The notes: generated from the letters alone by a model not told the origin. 64,000 nt of DNA from Spirosoma telluris (GCA_003259005.1 QLII01000002.1:1-64000), one strand, 5' to 3'; positions 48,626 through 57,829 are shown, numbered from the stretch's first letter. Numbers and translations are program-made.

Positions 48626-49663
48626 CTACCTCCCCCTACTCCTGCTGGATAAATCCCTTAAAATTTCCCGATCGTCATCTTTATTGTCATTGGCACCTTT
48701 GAGTACTGACTCAACAGCAAAGCTTACTGATTTTGCTCGTATTGGTTGATTAACCTGATTTCTGACAAATGTCCGATTTTCCTGTCTGTCTGCTTTACGA
48801 AGAGTTTCAAATTCGGGTAGTTCATCCTTCTTCCCCTCTCCCCTATCAAGCCTTTTGGTGTATTCTTTCATCTTTTGGTAAAACTCTTTCGAATAGCCTG
48901 TTTCAACGGCTTTATCTCGCAGCCTATGAACAGTCTTTTCACCTAGATCATATTTTTCCGCTAGCTGGTTGATGCGCTTTTCAAAATAGCGTATCTGGTC
49001 TATATGGGTTCGTACAGTCTGTGGTTTTTCTTTGTGATAATGGGTTCGTTTTTCATACTTAAATTCTTTCTGAAACAGTTCTGCGCTGCTCTTTTGAAAC
49101 TCAATGATATTAAATCGAGCCCTGCTTGTCTTTGGATTTAGAGTGATCTTTTGTTCTTTATCTCGCGTCGAAACTACGATATGAATATGGGTTTGTATCC
49201 CCGATTTTTGCTCACCTCGCCTAACTTCCCCTCCCCTAACTTCCTTATCATTCCATTGGTATTTTCGGGTTTTGTGTACGATCCCATACCAAACCAGATC
49301 CTTGCCTTCCAGCTCTTTCCCATCCTTAAGTTTAAAGTGTTTTGCGTAATTGTCCATAACCTGGCGCGTGTATACTTTCAGCTTTTCTGAATCATCCCTT
49401 ATATGAGCCAACTCTTCACTGGATGGAGCAATCACTAGCGATACAAACTTGGTGTCCTCCCGCTTTAAACCCTTTACATTTCCGTCAATCTGTTGCACCA
49501 CTTCCTCCTTACTCAGCCCGTCTTGTTCCTGGGAAAAATAGAAAGCATCCTGATCCAACTCTTTGCCCTCGTGCTCAAAATAATTTACTAACCGCTCGCA
49601 ACTACCTTTGTTATCGTAGTTAATCTCTCGATTCTTTGTCGGTGGCAGTATCTTCGTTATCAT
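48626..49663 (-). CDS. Relaxase/mobilization protein (DUF5712, MobB-like)
   Basis: A 345-aa protein. MITKILPPTKNREINYDNKG and SCERLVNYFEHEGKEL at the N-terminus, and the histidine motif GIQTHIHIVVSTRD near residue 155, are features of the Bacteroidetes DUF5712/MobB mobilization proteins. The HxH would hold the metal for nicking at oriT. The C-terminal half is basic and helical. The start overlaps the upstream accessory gene by 4 nt. It would work with the coupling protein at 26056. Confidence 0.8.
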   Translation of the reverse strand: MITKILPPTKNREINYDNKGSCERLVNYFEHEGKELDQDAFYFSQEQDGLSKEEVVQQIDGNVKGLKREDTKFVSLVIAPSSEELAHIRDDSEKLKVYTRQVMDNYAKHFKLKDGKELEGKDLVWYGIVHKTRKYQWNDKEVRGGEVRRGEQKSGIQTHIHIVVSTRDKEQKITLNPKTSRARFNIIEFQKSSAELFQKEFKYEKRTHYHKEKPQTVRTHIDQIRYFEKRINQLAEKYDLGEKTVHRLRDKAVETGYSKEFYQKMKEYTKRLDRGEGKKDELPEFETLRKADRQENRTFVRNQVNQPIRAKSVSFAVESVLKGANDNKDDDREILRDLSSRSRGR

Positions 49664-50181
49664 CCAACACTCGATTTACGGTTTGCTTTTTTTTGAGCAA
49701 ATAATTTTGTGGCTTTGGCTTTGTATACTTCCTGCTCCTGCTCGCTTAACCCCAAACCTGCCAGGAGTAAATCAATAAATATTTCCATAAGATTCAGCAT
49801 GTCTATGCTGGTTTCTTCTAAGCCTTCTGTTCGATTTCTCAATTCATAGACATCCTGAACAAAGGGCATTAGATAAGTACGCTCCTGTACTTGCATAAAG
49901 GAAAACACATTGTTTCGCAACTTCTTCACCTCTGTTACCACATCCCTTTCTTCACCCAATGTTCGTGGATCTATATGATTCTTACGAAAGTATTCTACTG
50001 CACTCTCCGTGTAAGACTTTAACGTTAATTTCTCTGGCTTTTTTAATTTCCTTCGTTTAGTAGCATCCGCTAACTTGTATATATCTTGGTATTCACGATC
50101 AGCATTTGCATTCAGCTGTTCGACTTCTGCAACCACGGTACTGTATATTGCCTCCTCAATCGCAATAACTTTATTTGCCAT
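49660..50181 (-). CDS. Relaxosome accessory protein
   Basis: A 173-aa, highly charged helical protein (ADATKRRKLKKPEKLTLKSY, NVFSFMQVQERTYLMPFVQD). It lies directly upstream of the relaxase gene with a 4-nt overlap, the usual place of MobA/MobC-like accessory proteins that bind oriT. Family membership is judged by position and composition only. Confidence 0.6.
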   Translation of the reverse strand: MANKVIAIEEAIYSTVVAEVEQLNANADREYQDIYKLADATKRRKLKKPEKLTLKSYTESAVEYFRKNHIDPRTLGEERDVVTEVKKLRNNVFSFMQVQERTYLMPFVQDVYELRNRTEGLEETSIDMLNLMEIFIDLLLAGLGLSEQEQEVYKAKATKLFAQKKANRKSSVG

Positions 50182-50723
50182 AATTTGTGTCTTTCATACA
50201 GATTATATACAAATAAAGAAATTATCTAACAGATTATCAATCTATTAATAAACTATATTATATTATAATAAAAGCTATGCTTTTGATTTTAAGCGATTTA
50301 GCTTTGCTAATATTGTTCCTTCTTGCTAAAAAAAATTTCTCAAGAGCATTTCCCATTATAGGTCTAAGGCGCAAAGGAATTGTAACATGAAAAACGTATC
50401 ATATTGTTAACAATATAACATAATTAACTTTTATACATAATTACATTTAAATCATTATTTTAATTTAACGTATTAGACGTAGTTTATTTATAAACATTGC
50501 CTATTTTCACACATAATGCACAAATTAACAGTACCTACATTTCAATCAAGTACGCAGATACGCACCCTCCGTTACTCTTCTCGCTGACTATGTAACTTTG
50601 TTGATTAGGTAATAAAAAAAAAGTATCATACATTGTTAACTCTGTAACTATATATATTATAATATTTTGTATAAATAATAATTATATAGCATAGTTACAT
50701 AATATTTTGTGCAATTATTAATT
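50182..50723. other. AT-rich region with repeated GTATCATA...TTGTTAAC elements
   Basis: No gene. Two related elements, GTATCATATTGTTAAC (50396-50411) and GTATCATACATTGTTAAC (50623-50640), precede the satellite. TTGTTAAC occurs again near 51087. Being upstream of the mobilization operon and of parA, the region is a candidate for oriT and/or the partition site. Confidence 0.5.
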
Positions 50724-51002
50724 TTTGTATCATTTGTATCATTTGTATCATTTGTATCATTTGTATCATTTGTATCATTTGTATCATTTGTATCATTTGT
50801 ATCATTTGTATCATTTGTATCATTTGTATTATTTGTATTATTTGTATTATTTGTATTATTTGTATTATTTGTATTATTTGTATTATTTGTATTATTTGTA
50901 TTATTTGTATTATTTGTATTATTTGTATTATTTGTATTATTTGTATTATTTGTATTATTTGTATTATTTGTATTATTTGTATTATTTGTATTATTTGTAT
51001 TA
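50724..51002 (+). repeat. 31-unit tandem array of a 9-bp repeat (11 x TTTGTATCA, then 20 x TTTGTATTA)
   Basis: 279 bp of perfect 9-mers. The first eleven units read TTTGTATCA and the remaining twenty read TTTGTATTA, with a clean switch at 50823 and no other substitutions. The array is 125 bp upstream of parA. Long open frames through it (FVS/FVL repeats) are by-products of the repeat and not genes. It is a strong candidate for a centromere-like parS or ParA-operator array. Confidence 0.95.
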
Positions 51003-51127
51003 TAATTATTTTTTATTATTATTAATATAATTATATTTTAAATTATTTTACATAATTACAGTATTGAATAATATATTTTGTATGTTTGTTAACAAATATA
51101 CAAAGTGCCATTTAAAACTAAAAACGT

Positions 51128-51835
51128 ATGAGAGTCATTTGCGCATCGACCATGAAGGGTGGGGCAGGTAAAACGGCGACAACCTGTTGGATCGCGAACG
51201 TGTTGGCTAAGCATAGTGACCAAAAGGTACTGGTTATTGACGCCGATAATCAGAAGTCAATTACGGATCTACGACAAGAGGACAAGGAAATTGCTGAATC
51301 GGGTGGGGGAGGAGTAAGCTTTGATTGGGATCTTAAAACGGCAAGTCCGGAAGAAGCCCAGGCAATTATCGAGGAGGCTTTTGAAAATGAAAGCTATGAT
51401 CTCATTTTCATTGATATGCCCCGTATGACGGGCTTGGAGGATGATGCGATCATTGCCCTGCTGGCCATGTGTGACAGCTTTATCATACCCATAAAACCAG
51501 CCAGGGCTGATGCTCTGGCGACTGGCCACTTTATGGCAACGATGGCTGAACTCAAAAAAATCAGGCAGGACGAAGGTTATCCGACGTATGTCTATGCGTT
51601 TCACAATTTTTACCGAAACATCAGGGAGAATACCTACCTGCCTGAGTTTGCCGAAGAAATTGGGATACAGTTATTTCAATCAAAAATCAAGCTTAAAAAG
51701 ATCTACGAAAATTACAATACCTATACTTCCTTATTGGAAAGCCAGGAAGGCAGAGATGAATTTCTACCCTTTATCAATGAGTTTCTAGAGAAGTATGAAA
51801 TTGAAGCAGATCTGACAATTCCAACCACTAAATAA
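51128..51835 (+). CDS. parA: ParA-family partition ATPase
   Basis: A 235-aa protein. It has the deviant Walker A KGGAGKTA (residues 10-17), VLVIDADNQKS and the Walker B YDLIFIDMPR. The short N-terminus without an HTH is that of type Ib or orphan plasmid ParA proteins. It separates plasmid copies before division, working with a small DNA-binding partner. The next gene starts 12 nt later. Confidence 0.88.
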   Translation: MRVICASTMKGGAGKTATTCWIANVLAKHSDQKVLVIDADNQKSITDLRQEDKEIAESGGGGVSFDWDLKTASPEEAQAIIEEAFENESYDLIFIDMPRMTGLEDDAIIALLAMCDSFIIPIKPARADALATGHFMATMAELKKIRQDEGYPTYVYAFHNFYRNIRENTYLPEFAEEIGIQLFQSKIKLKKIYENYNTYTSLLESQEGRDEFLPFINEFLEKYEIEADLTIPTTK

Positions 51836-51847
51836 GACAAGACACCG

Positions 51848-52360
51848 ATGGCAAAAAGCTTTGGATTAATCTCGAAAAGCGCTAGAAATAAAGCAGCTGA
51901 ACAAGGCACCAAAACGCTTAATAATACCGATGGTACCGAATCCACTTCGGAAGTTGAAGCAGTGCTTCAGCAAAATGAACAAGTACCAGTTGCCCAAGCG
52001 GAAGAATTGGTAAAGCCTGATGCGATTGAACCAGCCAGCCCACCAGTACTTGAAGCGGTGAATAATGGGCCATTACAGATTATCACGCCGGTTGCTGATT
52101 CAATAGAGACAGAACCGAATACAACTGAATCAGCAGACAAGGCGGGCACGACAATCAAAAAAGGGGGGAAATCAAAAAAGAAAGTGGAGACACCAGCGCC
52201 TACACCTTTGAACGCAGCGCGGGTATCGGCTAGGGCTCACAAGTTACTAAATATGATTAGTTCACTGGAGAATAAAACCCAGAGTGCCATTATTGATGAA
52301 CTGATTGTGCTACATCCCTTGTATCCTAAACTGAAAGCATTAGTCGAAGCAGTAGGGTAG
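51848..52360 (+). CDS. Probable partition partner of ParA
   Basis: A 170-aa protein. A long disordered, acidic and Pro/Thr-rich N-terminal region is followed by a Lys patch (KKGGKSKKKVE) and a compact C-terminal helical segment (ARVSARAHKLLNMISSLENK, SAIIDELIVLHPLYPKLKAL) that could be a ribbon-helix-helix or other small DNA-binding fold. No ParB motif is present. Coupling to parA makes it the likely centromere binder. Confidence 0.55.
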   Translation: MAKSFGLISKSARNKAAEQGTKTLNNTDGTESTSEVEAVLQQNEQVPVAQAEELVKPDAIEPASPPVLEAVNNGPLQIITPVADSIETEPNTTESADKAGTTIKKGGKSKKKVETPAPTPLNAARVSARAHKLLNMISSLENKTQSAIIDELIVLHPLYPKLKALVEAVG

Positions 52361-52365
52361 GGGAC

Positions 52366-52626
52366 TTAATCATCCTCCTTATCCACATCGCCAGCTGACT
52401 CATTCATTTCGCGAAGAATTATCTTCACAACAGCGGTAGGCGTTTTCTTTAGCATTTTCGCCAGAGTGACAATCTCTAAAATTGTGTACAACTCTGGGTT
52501 CTTTTTACGCACCCGTATTGTAGCACGGTTATAATTCAGAACCTCCGCCAGGTCCTGCATGGTTATATTTGACTCTTTTATAAGGTCTGATAACTTTCTT
52601 GAATCAGACTTATCAGAATCTTTCAT
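52366..52626 (-). CDS. Small HTH protein, convergent to the par genes
   Basis: An 86-aa protein with a XRE-like helix-turn-helix (NITMQDLAEVLNYNRATIRV, LEIVTLAKMLKKTPTAVVKI) and an acidic tail. It is related in pattern to the HTH proteins at 10660 and 13710, so this replicon has a set of such regulators. It points away from the origin region and may control copy number or the rep gene. Confidence 0.6.
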   Translation of the reverse strand: MKDSDKSDSRKLSDLIKESNITMQDLAEVLNYNRATIRVRKKNPELYTILEIVTLAKMLKKTPTAVVKIILREMNESAGDVDKEDD

Positions 52627-53137
52627 AGATCAATTTTTCCGGTTTCTCGTAAATTAACGGCTCAGGGGTGATTTTTAAAAATTGCTATAGCCGATTTGTC
52701 TTTATTTACAGATCCAGACGCACTATTTTTAACTTCCAAACCAGGATGTACCAAAATAACGTCAGGTTTTCTTGTGCATTTCTCGAAATATAGGGCTCAT
52801 CCAAGGTATGCCCCAAAGCGGGCAGCTGATCTCATGAATTTACTGTCATTTTGGCACGGATAAGTGTCGTATATTGATCAGCTAATTACAATCTGTACTA
52901 AATGCTATAAAACTATCATAACTATATATATAGTTGCCGGAAGATTTTTTTAGTATTTCAGAGGAGATTTGATAAATAAAATTAGTAAAATATGAACATT
53001 TTATCATTTCTTTAGCTCTTTTTTTCCCCTTTGTCCTTTTTTTTAGCAAGATTGTCAAAATTTTCTAAAATTTTCTAAAATTAGATAGATTAAGGGTTAA
53101 CTAACTAATTGATTATTAGTATTTTACTAAAAGAATA
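52627..53137. other. AT-rich stretch before the iterons
   Basis: No gene seen. Short direct repeats AATTTTCTAA near 53055-53085 may be the DNA-unwinding element of the origin. Confidence 0.4.
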
Positions 53138-53585
53138 GCGACCAGAGTACGAAGCTATAGCGACCAGAGTACGAAGTAAAAACGACTAATGTACGAAGTA
53201 AAAACGACCAGAATACGAAGCTATAGCGACCAGAATACGAGTTAATCGCACGAAAAACGACCAGAATACGAAGCGTATAAAGCTCATTTAAAAAGCGACC
53301 GGAGTACGAAGGGATAAGGTATAGCTAGCTTCCAACGAAAAGCGACCAGAGTACGAAGTCATAGGCAAATAAATCATATTATTTTAGTACAATTAATGTA
53401 TCAATATTGTGCAATAATGTCTTTTCTAGTGACCTCTAAAACGGGCTAAATCCAATTTTAACCTGTGTAATGGAGACCTCGCTAAGTCCTTAAAACCAAT
53501 GATTTAACAAATGGTAGATTTTTTTACCATTTGTTAAATCAGGAAAACGACTCAGATACGAAGGAAAAGCGACTTGGCAACGAAG
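53138..53585. other. Iteron-type replication origin (oriV)
   Basis: Ten copies of a 17-bp iteron with consensus GCGACCAGAGTACGAAG start at 53138, 53160, 53182, 53204, 53226, 53257, 53295, 53342, 53547 and 53569. The first five are spaced exactly 22 bp apart and the last two are also 22 bp apart. They lie directly upstream of a Rep_3 initiator gene. The pattern is typical of iteron-controlled plasmids. Confidence 0.93.
53501..53540. repeat. 16-bp perfect inverted repeat inside the origin
   Basis: GATTTAACAAATGGTA (53501-53516), 8-nt T-rich centre, exact complement 53525-53540. It separates the eight-iteron group from the two promoter-proximal iterons and may be the Rep dimer operator. Confidence 0.75.
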
Positions 53586-53634
53586 ATTCATTGTAATAAC
53601 ATTCTGACAGATAAGTAGTTGTAAATACATCGAT

Positions 53635-53667
53635 TTTGCAAGAATTCGATTTGGTAGTGTATATTTT
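53635..53667 (+). promoter_or_regulatory. Possible rep promoter
   Basis: TTTG (53635-53638) and TATATTTT (53660-53667) with 21 nt between resemble the Bacteroidetes -33 and -7 elements, 45 bp before the rep start. Confidence 0.35.
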
Positions 53668-53712
53668 ATTTCTAAATTGCAGTTGTTTTTCCTGAAAACT
53701 TAATTTTTTGCT

Positions 53713-54807
53713 ATGTCGGATTCAACGGAAAATTTGATGGTTGTGCCTAGTAAGAAGCAAAAGAACAATTACCAGCCCAACCTGATAACGGAGTCCCGGC
53801 AGATGTTCACGGCTCTTGAGAAGAATATAGTCGTTATGATTATTAATCAGTTGACCATACGCTACTTTGAGAAAAGCCAACCCCTATTCCCGAATCAAAA
53901 TGTTGAGTTTTTAATCCCGTTTGCTGAGCTCAGTAAGAGTAGAAACTATAGTGAGATTGAGCGGGCCGCTAAATCGTTGCAGCTAAAACAGCAAGGATTC
54001 GCCTTTACCAATGAAAAGGGTGAACGCTATTTTAAATACATGATCCCCTTTCCGTTGGTTGAGAACCTAATGAGTAAAGGGAAGATGTGTTTGAAAATTA
54101 CCATGTTCTCGGGCGCGGTTCCCTACTATACGGAACTGGGAAAAACATGGACAAGCTATGATTATGAAGTAATGCGTTCGTTGGGCTCCCTCTATTCAAA
54201 ACGGGTATATGAGATTCTGATGAGTCACTATCGAAGCGATACGTTTACCTATGAGGTCGATCACTTACGGCATATTCTCAACGTTCCCGAAACGTTCAAG
54301 TATTTTGATTTTACGCGTAAGTGCCTGGACGTTGCTAATAGTGAGATCAAGGAAAAGACAGGTATTGAGTTTACCTACGAGCCAGTTAAGAAAGAGGGTA
54401 AACGAGTAACCCGTTTAAAGTTTACCAAGAAAACACCGCTAAGCCAGATTGAAAGCGAGGTGGATGCAAGCAGGGAATACATCCAGAAAATGCCTATTGG
54501 TGAAGCCGTTGCATTAGCATGGCAATGGTTTGCCGGGTACACACTCAACGAGGCTCAGAAAGCAGCCATAACCGACAGTTCTGATAAGCTGGAAACATTC
54601 CTTCGGATTCATACGGAAGTAGCCTCAGGCAAGCGGAAAAACGTCAAAAATGCTACGGCATACATGGTTAAATCCTTAGGCATTGAAAACGTCAAAGTAA
54701 AAAGGAAAGAAACTACTCCCAAGTCGACCACTCCACGTCGTACAGGTACACCAAAAGCAATTAGTTCGATTATTGGTACCATGAGTTTGTTTCAACCTGA
54801 AGAATAA
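53713..54807 (+). CDS. rep: Plasmid replication initiator, Rep_3 family
   Basis: A 364-aa protein. It has two winged-helix halves: LITESRQMFTALEKNIVVMI and FAELSKSRNYSEIERAAKSL, then DYEVMRSLGSLYSKRVYEIL, LRHILNVPETFKYFDFTRKC and IKEKTGIEFTYEPVKKEGKR. This is the RepB/Rep_3 pattern. It binds the iterons just upstream to start replication. The C-terminal tail is basic and low in complexity. This gene with the iterons is the main evidence that the window is a plasmid. Confidence 0.93.
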   Translation: MSDSTENLMVVPSKKQKNNYQPNLITESRQMFTALEKNIVVMIINQLTIRYFEKSQPLFPNQNVEFLIPFAELSKSRNYSEIERAAKSLQLKQQGFAFTNEKGERYFKYMIPFPLVENLMSKGKMCLKITMFSGAVPYYTELGKTWTSYDYEVMRSLGSLYSKRVYEILMSHYRSDTFTYEVDHLRHILNVPETFKYFDFTRKCLDVANSEIKEKTGIEFTYEPVKKEGKRVTRLKFTKKTPLSQIESEVDASREYIQKMPIGEAVALAWQWFAGYTLNEAQKAAITDSSDKLETFLRIHTEVASGKRKNVKNATAYMVKSLGIENVKVKRKETTPKSTTPRRTGTPKAISSIIGTMSLFQPEE

Positions 54808-54861
54808 GAACGGCGGGGAAAAAAAGTGTATTGTACGGTTAATTTGAAAACATCTTATCCT

Positions 54862-55500
54862 ATGAACACATATAAAATCATAAACTATATAGGGGTTTTG
54901 CTTATACTGGTAAGTGGTTGCAAAAAAGATCCAGACCCCGTGAGCCTGAATAATCAGATCGAGTTAAGTGAAAATCCTGACCCAATTCAACGTGTTTCGG
55001 ATACATACCAGGCTGTTTTGATCGATGCGGCATTTAAAGTAGGAGATGGCTTTAAAGCCTACCAGGAGGGTAGCTATAGCCTTAATCAACCAGATGGGAG
55101 CATTAAAGGAGGAGGCTATCAATTAACGATTAAACCCGCTGGAGCGCAAACTGTAACCGTGACGGTTGAAGGATCGAGTACCAATTTTGCCAATGTGCCC
55201 ACTCATACCCTCGGTACGTTCTCTGTATTTACTGTACAGAATGGAAGTACAACTGAATATCAACTACGCAAAGCGATAGCTGATCCCATTGCCTTATTAG
55301 TCAAACGGTACGATACCTATAATACCTTAACGGGATATGAGTATGATGTAACCCTCCACTACTACTACAATAAAGCTACCGGGGACTTTCATTGGGGGAA
55401 ACAGAATGAATTAGAACCAGAACCAGCATCCTGGTTCTATTTGAATGGAGATTCTTATACTGTATACTTCAAAATGCTTCGTAAAGTGTCAAAGAGTTGA
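54862..55500 (+). CDS. Hypothetical lipoprotein downstream of rep
   Basis: A 212-aa protein from ATG 54862. It has a lipobox ending LILVSGC, then a beta-rich region (GSYSLNQPDGSIKGGGYQLT, GAQTVTVTVEGSSTNFANVP, YEYDVTLHYYYNKATGDFHW). I do not recognise a family. The upstream start at 54826 would place the signal peptide internally, so I rejected it. Confidence 0.6.
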   Translation: MNTYKIINYIGVLLILVSGCKKDPDPVSLNNQIELSENPDPIQRVSDTYQAVLIDAAFKVGDGFKAYQEGSYSLNQPDGSIKGGGYQLTIKPAGAQTVTVTVEGSSTNFANVPTHTLGTFSVFTVQNGSTTEYQLRKAIADPIALLVKRYDTYNTLTGYEYDVTLHYYYNKATGDFHWGKQNELEPEPASWFYLNGDSYTVYFKMLRKVSKS

Positions 55501-55782
55501 CAACGTAGGATAAGGTAGCCTCCTCCATCATTACAGGATTAACCACCACTACTTAAAAGCTCATTAAATGAATTTTAAAAAAATCTGTAATTAGAAAAAA
55601 AGGAGCATTTGAGTAGTATTATGTTAGAAGATAGGAGGTTGACATAGCTAAAAACATTGTTATTTTGTAAACGTAGAATCGTGACTGAGACGAGCATTCC
55701 TTAGCCTATAATAACAGTTCATTTATTAAGTACTATTTCTGTACTACCGATAAAAATGAGTTGCAGCTAAAATAGCCTTAAA

Positions 55783-55887
55783 ATGGATACTGAAAAACCC
55801 CCTTTAAATCAACCAGTTAAACCATTACCGACGCCCTCTGATAAGCCACCACGACCTAAGCGACCACGGATAAAAAAAGCCAATTGA
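55783..55887 (+). CDS. Small Pro/Lys-rich ORF
   Basis: 34 codons (MDTEKPPLNQPVKPLPTPSD and a basic end PRPKRPRIKKAN). The composition looks like a disordered tail or peptide. No homology can be judged. The surrounding 55501-55982 has no other gene. Confidence 0.3.
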   Translation: MDTEKPPLNQPVKPLPTPSDKPPRPKRPRIKKAN

Positions 55888-55982
55888 TACATTTGAGTGC
55901 CTTCGTTATGTACTTAGTATAAGGCAATCTGGGTTATACTGTAAGACATCATTTATTTATGATAAGATCATAGCCATCAACT

Positions 55983-56327
55983 ATGCCTCATCCTTATTTA
56001 CATAAAGACTTAATTCCCATAGGCACTGACCAAGGTCCCGATGGGGCTGTAGATAATTACTATAACCTTCCGTCTCCTATTCTATGGGTCTTTCGGATTC
56101 CTCATCCGGATGACGTAGATGCATTCACACGTGTGGAGACGATTGTTACGAAAATAGCCGTGAGTCTTATTCCAGCCTCTGTCGAAAATAAGTCTACTGC
56201 ACTGGTAGTTCCCCTGGATGAGGAAGATGAACCAGATCTTAACGGGGCTTTAGCCTTTGAGGGAGTTAGTTCGTATGAAGGGGTTTTGGTGAAGTTAGGA
56301 TTTACACCTGCTTTACCAATTAACTAA
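55983..56327 (+). CDS. Hypothetical protein
   Basis: A 114-aa soluble protein (TDQGPDGAVDNYYNLPSPIL, VPLDEEDEPDLNGALAFEGV) with a strongly acidic stretch and no signal or TM segment. Family not recognised. It stands alone between the plasmid core and an insertion sequence. Confidence 0.45.
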   Translation: MPHPYLHKDLIPIGTDQGPDGAVDNYYNLPSPILWVFRIPHPDDVDAFTRVETIVTKIAVSLIPASVENKSTALVVPLDEEDEPDLNGALAFEGVSSYEGVLVKLGFTPALPIN

Positions 56328-56611
56328 CAAATTAAATACCCATATTAAAATCAAAGGGAGGTTTTCCTGAACGATTTCCAGCGGTTGTTGATAGAAACAC
56401 AACCCATTCATTGTTAGCAAAATAACGATTTCATTAAATTGTATTTGCTCCCATTTTATTGAACGAAAACGGCCATGGCCTGTCCGGAAATCATCCGATA
56501 GTGCAAGCACCATCGAATACCAAGGACGAATCAATAAATGGCAGGTATCGTTACTATTGTGATGGCTTACTAATTGTCTAATTAGATCCGTACATTATGA
56601 AATTAAATATC

Positions 56612-57731
56612 TGAGGGGTGGGCCTAAATAGGAACCAGCGAATGTTAAAGTGTTGATGACCAAATCAATCCAATGACACCCGCAGTTCCATGCAAGCCAA
56701 ATTACTGTATTTGTCGGACTTTCTGACTACCTGCTGGCAACAGCCTGAGCAGAAACAGCCTAAAAGGCGAAAACCCCAAACCTATCGCTTCGGCGCTCCG
56801 ATCGAGCATGTCATTCGTTCTCTTTTTTATGATGATGCTGCTCAAACGTATTCACGCTTTTGCCGCCATGCACCGATGGGCCAAGGCCAACTATGCTCTG
56901 CTGGGTTGGCAACAGGCTACAGACCGTAAAACCATCCGTAGACGCTTTCTGACTCTGCCTACTCTGATTCAGCAACTCATGCCCGCCCTGGCCCCACAGT
57001 GCCAGCAATTGAATCACCCTACTTTCGGTTACGCCTGTAGTTTTGCCGATAAATCGGAGCGCCGAAGCGAGCGCGTTTCGGGCACTAGGTGGCATCTGGC
57101 ACAAAAAACACATGCTCCTCAAGGTAGTACCCCATTTCAGTATTGACACGGAGGCATCTTGGGCCAAAAGCGAGTAGCATGGACGGTCCGCCGTCGCGGT
57201 GGCGATTTGGCTATGGTCTCCACCTGATCTGTAATCCCTATCGATTCCTCTTGATGGCTACAGTCACCACAGCCTCCACCAAAGACTACCGACTCTTAGC
57301 GACCTTAGTGGCTCCTTTACAAGAGCGACTTGGGCTCGTGGTAGCCGATAGCGGATACTTTGCTGCTCGTTTTTTACAAGCCATCTACGATCGCTTTTCA
57401 ATTTTAATTACGACTCCCTGCTTGTTCAAACTAGACCAGCGAATGAGCCATTTTAAGCAATACTATAATGATATGGCCGGTTCTTGGGCTGGTAAGCTCA
57501 CCTACCGTCGCCGGAAACCCTCTATTGAACCCAGGTTTGCGCTCATTAAAGAGCTTACGGGCCTGACTGGTAATACGATGTTACCTTACAAAGGCTTGGA
57601 TCGAGTCAGTGCTTACTTGCTAATGGCTAGTTGCACTATCCAATTAATCATGTACGATAATTTCACCAATCAGCGGGAGTTGGGCAGTTTAGAAGCGTTT
57701 AAAGCCACTTTTCAATAATGCCCACCCCTCA
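56612..57731 (+). mobile_element. DDE insertion sequence with 12-bp inverted repeats
   Basis: Perfect terminal repeats TGAGGGGTGGGC (56612-56623) and its complement (57720-57731) bound a 1,120-bp element with one transposase. A target duplication is not clear: the flanks share only AT-rich TAAATA-like sequence. IS4/IS5-superfamily type. The 56328-56611 stretch in front holds no convincing gene. Confidence 0.75.
56690..57718 (+). pseudogene. IS4/IS5-type transposase, broken in several frames
   Basis: The pieces start MQAKLLYLSDFLTTCWQQPE, continue as MLLKRIHAFAAMHRWAKANY, then KKHMLLKVVPHFSIDTEASW (first Asp), then LGLVVADSGYFAARFLQAIY (second Asp), and end with the Glu region RRKPSIEPRFALIKELTGL. 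Frame changes lie near 56815, 57060-57080 and 57165. The middle part contains an inserted REP-like motif (57053-57072), so this copy may be truly inactive. Confidence 0.75.
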
Positions 57732-57829
57732 TATAAATAACTTCAGTCATTTGATGTGGTCAGACGAATGAAATTTACAGAATAGGGAATTTTAGATTCA
57801 TCGCCATTGTGTGGGTACATGAGCCTTGT

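Noticed and set aside
50709..51030. Long open frames through the 9-bp satellite (repeating FVS/FVL or YHL/YYL)
   Set aside because: They arise because the repeat unit is a multiple of three and contains no stop. There is no start context or variety.
52379..52387. A DnaA box TTATCCACA
   Set aside because: It lies inside the coding end of the HTH gene, over 700 bp from the iterons. One box alone is weak evidence for a role in the origin.
53155..53360. Iteron region as a CRISPR array
   Set aside because: The repeats are 17 bp with 5-bp gaps in a fixed 22-bp phase next to a Rep_3 gene, which is an iteron origin.
56313..56534. 73-codon minus-strand open frame
   Set aside because: It has no recognisable domain, overlaps the end of the neighbouring gene and lacks a convincing start context.
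56612..57731. A target-site duplication for the 12-bp-repeat insertion sequence
   Set aside because: The flanks share only AT-rich similarity (TAAATA) that is not placed symmetrically, so I do not claim one.
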